This document shows positions 5,938 to 9,356 of a DNA stretch of 9,356 bases, in pieces. A program made the position numbers and the translations under genes. Origin of the DNA: Lachnospiraceae bacterium (GTDB lineage Bacteria; Bacillota; Clostridia; Lachnospirales; Lachnospiraceae); assembly GCA_009774395.1 (NCBI GenBank), contig VSNQ01000154.1, positions 1-9,356 on the forward strand, given 5' to 3'. The first letter of the stretch is position 1; each line of letters starts with the position of its first letter. The notes beneath the pieces are model-generated. The model did not search any database and was not told where the DNA came from. It was given only the letters and a program-made list of their open reading frames with translations.

Positions 5938-6075
5938 GTGTGGTACCCCACTGATATTTTTCTTTATACGCTTTCGTACTTTCCTATAGCCTTTTATCAT
6001 AATAATCTCCATTTGCATATCAAAACTATTGATGTATTCCCATGCCGGACAATAATTTTTATACTCATGTACTTC
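5920..6075 (-). pseudogene. Coding relic or very small basic ORF, unrecognised
   Basis: On the minus strand an open frame of 51 codons (stop TGA 5920-5922, in-frame TGA just upstream at 6076-6078) reads EVHEYKNYCPAWEYINSFDM, then QMEIIMIKGYRKVRKRIKKN and a short tail ending inside the terminator hairpin. The composition is protein-like, unlike chance AT-rich translation. Reading further upstream meets two in-frame stops, consistent with a decayed gene. Alternatively, ATG 5997 has GGAG six bases upstream and would give a 26-residue, strongly basic peptide. I do not recognise the family. Confidence 0.25.
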
Positions 6076-6561
6076 TCAAATCTTGAAGGGCATACTGCAT
6101 TCACATAAAATCTAAAATGCAGTATACCCTCCAAAACAGATACTATTTTTTACTTCCTTTAACTTCCTCAAACTCAACATAAATTTAAATACGAAAATTT
6201 ATGTTGCACCTAGAACTTTGATGTTATCTTTGTCAATTTTTATCTTCGCTATGTCTTCTTTCCGTCATAGGACGATGCTCTATGCACCCAGCTATTTTTT
6301 CTCTCCTTACTCAGATATTTTCATAAATTTCTCCGACGACATTATCCACATCAGGTTAAAGATTTTTCCTTACTCTTAATCTGTCACACAGACTTCCTAT
6401 TTACTTTTTTCGGATATTATATTACTAATATTTTTCACTCTCAAGTAGTATTATACGACCGTTTTCTTTTTTTGTCAAAAAAAGAGAAAAATAGCATTTT
6501 ACTATAAGTCAAGAAAAATATTTTTTGTTTTTGCAGAAGGCAATCAGACGTTACGTGAACC
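5938..6561. other. AT-rich gene-free stretch with several hairpins
   Basis: No intact gene is supported here. Structures seen are a 15-bp stem with one mismatch (6087-6101 / 6116-6130, 14-base loop), an 11-bp perfect stem AACATAAATTT/AAATTTATGTT (6176-6186 / 6195-6205), and an A/T-only hairpin (6462-6473 / 6477-6490). Short peptide-like frames on the minus strand around 6220-6300 (for example CIEHRPMTERRHSEDKN) are broken by stops and look like decayed coding DNA. None of the hairpins has a clear T-run beside it except the A/T-only one. Confidence 0.4.
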
Positions 6562-6603
6562 CTCTTGAATTAGACCAAATTTTAATTCAAGAGAATTTTT
6601 TCT
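6562..6603 (+). terminator. Terminator-like hairpin pointing toward the XRE gene
   Basis: An 11-bp perfect stem CTCTTGAATTA (6562-6572) / TAATTCAAGAG (6583-6593) is followed by AATTTTTTCT on the plus strand. It lies about 50 bases beyond the stop of the minus-strand XRE gene. The T-run favours termination of plus-strand transcripts arriving from the gene-free region, though the stem could also stop minus-strand transcription weakly. Confidence 0.55.
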
Positions 6604-6653
6604 ATCTTGTTTTGCCAGTTTCTGATAATTGAAACAATATTCCGAGAAGTAAA

Positions 6654-6920
6654 CTATTCTATATCAGAATCGTTTATCCGAAAAGACAAATCAACGAAAA
6701 ATTCATCAAAGGTAGCATGATAAAGTTCTTTAAGAGCCAAGAGAACGCTTACCCTGATATTGTGACGACCCAGCTCCATCTGAGAGATAATCTCACGACT
6801 CATAGTGAATCCCATTATCTGTAGTTGTGTAGCGACATCCTCTTGAGATAACTTGTTCCGCAGGCGCAAGGCTTTCAGATTAGAGCCTATAGAAATATCC
6901 TGATTAATAACAGATGACAT
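6654..6920 (-). CDS. XRE-family (Cro/CI-like) repressor
   Basis: This 88-residue regulator begins MSSVINQDISIGSNLKALRL. The HTH_3 domain covers about residues 12-68: SNLKALRLRNKLSQEDVATQ, then GFTMSREIISQMELGRHNIR as the turn and recognition helix, ending VSVLLALKELYHATFDEFFV. I chose ATG 6920 because the domain begins right after it and AGGAAGG lies upstream (spacing about 12, rather long). The frame stays open to 7136, but that extension overlaps the divergent gene and has no domain. There is no sensor domain, so control would come from a partner, an antirepressor or proteolysis. It is divergent from the 7057 gene, with paired operators in between, which suggests it represses that unit and itself. 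Confidence 0.85.
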   Translation of the reverse strand: MSSVINQDISIGSNLKALRLRNKLSQEDVATQLQIMGFTMSREIISQMELGRHNIRVSVLLALKELYHATFDEFFVDLSFRINDSDIE

Positions 6921-6945
6921 AAAAATTGTTTTCCTTCCTATTTTT

Positions 6946-7030
6946 TTGGAATAATTTCGTTCCAATATTGATTTTAACGAAGGAATGGTATAAAATTGGA
7001 ATGGATTCATTCCATAGATAAATTTAATAA
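6946..7030. promoter_or_regulatory. Divergent control region with two TGGAA-N8-TTCCA operators
   Basis: Two palindromes share the form TGGAA-N8-TTCCA: one at 6947-6964 (arms extend to TTGGAA/TTCCAA, 6946-6965) and one at 6997-7014 (arms extend to TGGAATG/CATTCCA). Their centres are 50 bp apart, about five helical turns. A lone half-site GGAATGG lies between them at about 6982. A weak plus-strand promoter, TTGGAA (6996-7001), 17 bases, TAAATT (7019-7024), overlaps the second operator. The first lies in the repressor leader. This is the pattern of a Cro/CI-type switch bound by the adjacent XRE protein. Confidence 0.7.
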
Positions 7031-7056
7031 ATTGTTCGTTGAGAAAGTTGGTGAAT

Positions 7057-7410
7057 ATGCAGAAAATGAGAAGTTTTAAAGAAATAATCAATCGGGTAAA
7101 CATACAAGAAATACGTTCCTTCATGTTAGATGGCATTGACCTTTCAAGCTGGAGCGAAAAACCGGTTGAGGACAGCTATGAGGATAGACTACAAAAAGGA
7201 GAAGAACCTCTATGGGAACTTATAGAAAATCTCTTTCCAGATGGAGAGCAAAAAGATGAGATTTATGACCTGTTAAGTAAAGCTATCCTTACAAATCAGG
7301 AAGTTTACACAGAATTAGGTATACGGCTGGGAGCAAACCTGATTTTTGAACTCCTCAAATCAAATCCGTTAAAGGAGCAGAAGCATGAAAAAAATAACAA
7401 AGAGAGATAA
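7057..7410 (+). CDS. Helical acidic protein, DUF6809-like by its C-terminal motif
   Basis: This 117-residue protein starts MQKMRSFKEIINRVNIQEIR. It has an acidic middle (SYEDRLQKGEEPLWELIENL) and ends with TELGIRLGANLIFELL and a basic tail. I take ATG 7057. TTG 7039 and ATG 7066 are alternatives, and none has a good ribosome binding site. The G-I-R-L-G segment before a hydrophobic helix parallels G-F-R-L-G in the 8164-8445 protein, and the size and helical make-up agree. I infer a common family resembling DUF6809, whose function is unknown. No membrane segment or catalytic motif is seen. It lies first after the XRE operator region and overlaps the next gene by 26 bases, so the two are co-expressed and probably repressed by the XRE protein. 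Confidence 0.7.
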   Translation: MQKMRSFKEIINRVNIQEIRSFMLDGIDLSSWSEKPVEDSYEDRLQKGEEPLWELIENLFPDGEQKDEIYDLLSKAILTNQEVYTELGIRLGANLIFELLKSNPLKEQKHEKNNKER

Positions 7411-7702
7411 ACAAACAATTCGATTCCTAAAATGGATCAATAAATACCCCGTCTGGTGGCAGTTAATCTGCACCCCAAATGAAGAACATATGAATATGCA
7501 GTTGATGCGTACACTGATAAAACAATTGGCAAAAGAACAGTTGTATGAGATTATATTTGTACTTCTAATGGTACATAGAAATGAAACGTATGTGAAGGAT
7601 ATTTCCAACGCCGTGTTGCTTGATATGATATCAGAGAATTGGGCAGAAAAAAAGAAAGGCAGGAAGCAGATAATAAAAGACATTCTTAAATATTTTGAAT
7701 AA
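7385..7702 (+). CDS. Unrecognised 105-residue protein of the XRE-controlled unit
   Basis: The protein starts MKKITKRDKQTIRFLKWINK, then YPVWWQLICTPNEEHMNMQL, and is basic at both ends. A central stretch, EQLYEIIFVLLMVHRNETYV, is hydrophobic but interrupted by charge, so it is more likely a buried helix than a membrane anchor. Start ATG 7385 is fixed by AAAGGAG seven bases upstream, inside the end of the preceding gene. The 26-base overlap indicates translational coupling and possibly a protein pair. I cannot assign a family. The pair (small acidic protein plus small basic protein under a Cro/CI-like regulator) recalls toxin-antitoxin or regulatory cargo loci, but nothing in the sequence proves this. 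Confidence 0.75.
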   Translation: MKKITKRDKQTIRFLKWINKYPVWWQLICTPNEEHMNMQLMRTLIKQLAKEQLYEIIFVLLMVHRNETYVKDISNAVLLDMISENWAEKKKGRKQIIKDILKYFE

Positions 7703-7770
7703 GAAAACAAACAAGGAGAGCAGTCTGAATATGTACGGATAATCGGCATACTTCCCAAGATAATACCCAT

Positions 7771-7834
7771 TTGTTGTCGGTAAAAAAAGCTTGAATTGTT
7801 GTCGGTAATCAATTATAATAAGCTTACCGGCAAA
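7771..7834 (+). promoter_or_regulatory. Promoter with three operator-like repeats for the second RHH unit
   Basis: TTGAAT (7791-7796) and TATAAT (7814-7819) are 17 bases apart, an almost perfect sigma-A promoter. TTGTTGTCGGTAA occurs at 7771-7783 and again at 7796-7808, 25 bp apart, so the second copy fills the spacer. A third copy, inverted (TTACCGGCAA, 7824-7833, 9 of 10 matching TTGTCGGTAA), covers the start of transcription. Each copy is accompanied by AAGCTT or AAGCTTA nearby. The first gene encodes an RHH protein, the likely binder. Confidence 0.8.
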
Positions 7835-7848
7835 GAAAGGGGGTGTAT

Positions 7849-8019
7849 ATGCCGTCCAATAAGCGGGGACGACCTGTCGAAGCAAATCCTAAAAATATCC
7901 GTTTGGATATTCGGATAACAAAAGAGGAACTAAAAATCCTTGATGATTATTGCGAGCGCAAAAATGTAAAACGCCCACAGGGATTGCGTGACGGGATTAA
8001 AGCCCTTGAAAACTTATAG
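7849..8019 (+). CDS. Second ribbon-helix-helix regulator
   Basis: This short 56-residue protein starts MPSNKRGRPVEANPKNIRLD and continues IRITKEELKILDDYCERKNV, then KRPQGLRDGIKALENL. The strand IRLDIRITKEE followed by two helices is the RHH fold. The RGRPVEANP lead mirrors GRPRLENP of the integrase-operon RHH protein. AAAGGGGGTGT directly before ATG 7849 fixes the start. It is the first gene after the repeat-laden promoter at 7771-7834, so it probably represses its own operon. Downstream come a 10-bp hairpin and the 8164 and 8501 genes. Although short, the ribosome binding site, fold and promoter make this a confident gene. Confidence 0.85.
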   Translation: MPSNKRGRPVEANPKNIRLDIRITKEELKILDDYCERKNVKRPQGLRDGIKALENL

Positions 8020-8021
8020 TG

Positions 8022-8058
8022 GAAGTGGTGCGCCCGGCAAAGGTATTTGCACCACTTC
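8022..8058 (+). terminator. Hairpin between the RHH gene and the next gene
   Basis: A 10-bp perfect inverted repeat, GAAGTGGTGC (8022-8031) and GCACCACTTC (8049-8058), with a 17-base loop, starts two bases after the RHH stop codon. No T-run follows, so it is not a classical terminator. It may reduce or process the transcript and set the ratio of RHH protein to downstream products. A second, weaker pair (AGCCGC about 8084 / GCGGCT about 8129) follows before the next start. Confidence 0.5.
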
Positions 8059-8163
8059 ACAATATGCCACCCGCAGCAAGGCGAGCCGCACAAATATTAT
8101 AGCACTGTTCGACTCTATCTTGCAAGCGGCTTGTGGACGAAAAAGAAAGGACAGGATAACAGA

Positions 8164-8445
8164 ATGGGAAATATTTTGGAAGCATTTTTGAACGACCAGC
8201 TTCATGTAGACAGCGAAACGAAACGGCGCACTCCAGAACATCAGGCACTATGCGAAAAAATTGGCACACTTAAAGACCAGTTAGCTAAAACACTGAACGA
8301 CCAACAAAAGGCAATACTGGAAGAACTGATAGAAACACTTTTTGATGAAAGCAGTTATAACGAACAAATAAAATTAGAGCGTGGTTTCCGATTGGGAGTT
8401 CTAATAACGTCAGAAATCTATTATAAGCAGGACATATTTCTTTAA
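8164..8445 (+). CDS. DUF6809-like protein
   Basis: This 93-residue helical protein starts MGNILEAFLNDQLHVDSETK. The layout is an N-terminal LxxLYYG-like start (here ILEAFLNDQLH), a Glu/Lys-rich helix (QALCEKIGTLKDQLAKTLND), a second helix (QQKAILEELIETLFD), and a conserved-looking end (LERGFRLGVLITSEIYY). I recognise this as the DUF6809 pattern common on Clostridia mobile elements; no function is known. I chose ATG 8164 because AGGA lies seven bases upstream and the family-like start is here. The frame is open to 8047, but that part is not protein-like. It shares the G-x-R-L-G end with the 7057 gene. It is probably transcribed from the RHH promoter through the 8022-8058 hairpin. Confidence 0.75.
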   Translation: MGNILEAFLNDQLHVDSETKRRTPEHQALCEKIGTLKDQLAKTLNDQQKAILEELIETLFDESSYNEQIKLERGFRLGVLITSEIYYKQDIFL

Positions 8446-8500
8446 GCGGATATACGGCTTTAACAACTTGAAAGCAGCGAATCGGCTAAAGGAGGTTTCT

Positions 8501-8950
8501 ATGAATAATAAACAGACCTATATCATTGATGAGGAAAGAGAAAACTGTCAAAAGGTTGTGGACGCTTTTGCGGAATTATTTGAAAATACGGATTTAGCTG
8601 TCATCAATACCGGAAAATATGGTTTTATAAAATTACAATATTTCAGAACAGATATTGGTTTTGACAACGCAATTTCCTTTAATGACAGCAAAAGTCTGTT
8701 CAATGACCTTTGGAACGAATGGCTTGATACGCAGCTTCTTGATATAGCAGGCGAAACGCCAATGAAAGAAATGGATTATGAGGACATACTGAAATGTCTG
8801 CCGCCGGAAAAACAGCAGAAACTTTTAGATATGCGAAAACGTTTTGCAGAAAAGACAGGAATTGGGGATATACTGGATAAATACACAGAAAAGGCGGAGA
8901 ATAAAATGACAGACAATTCTACGATGTGCAGCAACACCTTCGCAAAATAA
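8501..8950 (+). CDS. Unrecognised acidic 149-residue protein
   Basis: The protein starts MNNKQTYIIDEERENCQKVV and contains a compact alpha/beta-looking region, DAFAELFENTDLAVINTGKY, then GFIKLQYFRTDIGFDNAISF. This is followed by acidic helices (LFNDLWNEWLDTQLLDIAGE, DILKCLPPEKQQKLLDMRKR) and a charged tail. A perfect AAAGGAGG seven bases before ATG 8501 fixes the start; the upstream ATG 8468 is not used. It follows the DUF6809-like gene by 55 bases on the same strand and is probably its operon partner. I have seen similar small proteins on Lachnospiraceae mobile elements, but I know no family name or function. There is no signal peptide or membrane segment. Confidence 0.85.
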   Translation: MNNKQTYIIDEERENCQKVVDAFAELFENTDLAVINTGKYGFIKLQYFRTDIGFDNAISFNDSKSLFNDLWNEWLDTQLLDIAGETPMKEMDYEDILKCLPPEKQQKLLDMRKRFAEKTGIGDILDKYTEKAENKMTDNSTMCSNTFAK

Positions 8951-9282
8951 AACCTCATCCTCCCCCTATTGCTTCAACGCCCTGTGGTAGTCGTTTTTTT
9001 GTTCTTCAATATCTGTTTGCAAAATTATTCAAATGTGTGCTGCTTATGTTCGTTCTATGAATGGGGCTTTATGTTTTCACCTCTTTCTTTCCCTGCCAGA
9101 GCTGGGAGTTTTACTCCTCTATTACTGACTACGGGAAAATCGAGTAGAGAAATTTTATCTTCCCCTGCTCGTGCGCTGCCGATGCACCATGCAATAGCAT
9201 ATTTCCTCTGCATCGGCATGTGCAATCGAGAAGGGAAGCTCCATCTTCCCTACCCGGGCGTCGGATGCTTGGGTGTATAAAA
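8951..9282. other. Non-coding stretch with intron-3'-end-like motifs
   Basis: No gene is supported; the long plus-strand frame here has no ribosome binding site and is Leu/Phe/Cys-rich noise. On the minus strand there are two hairpins, each followed by a CTMCTCGATT-like tail. One is GGGAAG/CTTCCC (9245-9250 / 9233-9238) with tail at 9224-9232. The other is a G/U-rich stem at about 9145-9166 with CTACTCGATT at 9138-9147. Between them a 10-bp perfect stem TGCCGATGCA/TGCATCGGCA (9177-9186 / 9209-9218) is present. These resemble 3' ends of group II introns. Confidence 0.45.
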
Positions 9283-9356
9283 ATAGAGTAGAGAAATAAC
9301 TGTAAAAGTTATTTCCCTCTCGTTGAACCGTACGTACGGGTCTCGTATACGGCTCT
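9283..9356 (-). ncRNA. Group II intron, 3' end (domains V and VI), running off the right edge
   Basis: Read on the minus strand, 9355-9325 is a domain V: GAGCCGUAU pairs with GUACGGUUC around a short capped helix, with the AC bulge and the AGC triad (GAGCC) near the base. This is the catalytic core of group II introns. Domain VI follows as an 8-bp stem (9308-9315 / 9293-9300), and the intron ends CUACUCUAU at about 9283. The upper helix of domain V is three bases shorter than in the usual 34-base form. The rest of the ribozyme and any reverse transcriptase/maturase gene would lie to the right of the window. Confidence 0.85.

Noticed and set aside
6921..7136. N-terminal extension of the XRE gene (start at 7136)
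   Set aside because: The extension overlaps the divergent 7057 gene and the operator region, contains no domain, and an adequate start exists at 6920.
7385..7702. Toxin-antitoxin assignment for the 7057/7385 pair
   Set aside because: Size, overlap and an adjacent repressor fit loosely, but no toxin or antitoxin motif is visible, so no function was assigned.
8969..9280. 103-codon plus-strand ORF at the right end
   Set aside because: No ribosome binding site, low-complexity hydrophobic/Cys composition, and it overlaps intron-like structured sequence on the other strand.

Overview
The window looks like most of an integrative and mobilizable element (IME) from a low-GC gut Firmicute, probably a Lachnospiraceae-type Clostridia. 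The evidence is AGGAGG/AAAGGGGG-type ribosome binding sites, AT-rich intergenic DNA, a Tn916-type tyrosine integrase, a DUF6462 excisionase-like protein and a MobC/MobP relaxase pair. No type IV secretion genes are visible, so transfer would need a helper element. Family names come from recognising the sequence, not from a database search.

Layout. Positions 1-441 hold a partial DUF6075-like gene (minus strand), probably outside the element, preceded by a terminator-like hairpin. Positions about 586-845 are the presumed attachment end, with a short recombinase-like C-terminal tail and clustered repeats next to the integrase gene. Positions 877-2631 (minus) are the recombination module: integrase, a ribbon-helix-helix (RHH) protein driven by a strong promoter that lies under a perfect palindrome, and a DUF6462 protein. 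Positions 2632-3172 are mostly non-coding, with an odd interleaved inverted repeat and a possible small Cys-rich ORF. Positions 3173-3715 (minus) hold a small coiled-coil-like protein and a DeoR/HTH_11-type regulator. Positions about 3846-4115 are a dense hairpin field, the likely oriT, followed by mobC and the overlapping relaxase gene (4158-5875, plus) and a strong terminator.

Positions 5937-6653 are AT-rich with no convincing intact gene, only hairpins and a coding relic. From 6654 comes an accessory module. An XRE-type repressor (minus) faces a two-gene unit (7057-7702, plus) across a region carrying two copies of TGGAA-N8-TTCCA. A second unit (7849-8950, plus) follows. It starts with a second RHH protein under a TTGAAT-17-TATAAT promoter threaded through three operator-like repeats, then a DUF6809-like protein and an unknown acidic protein. 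The right edge (9283-9356, minus) is the 3' end of a group II intron (domains V and VI), preceded on the plus-strand side by two further domain VI-like 3'-end motifs.

The overall picture is three separately autoregulated circuits (two RHH, one XRE) on one small element. They probably keep excision/integration and two accessory cargo units silent until induced. The accessory genes have no function I can assign.
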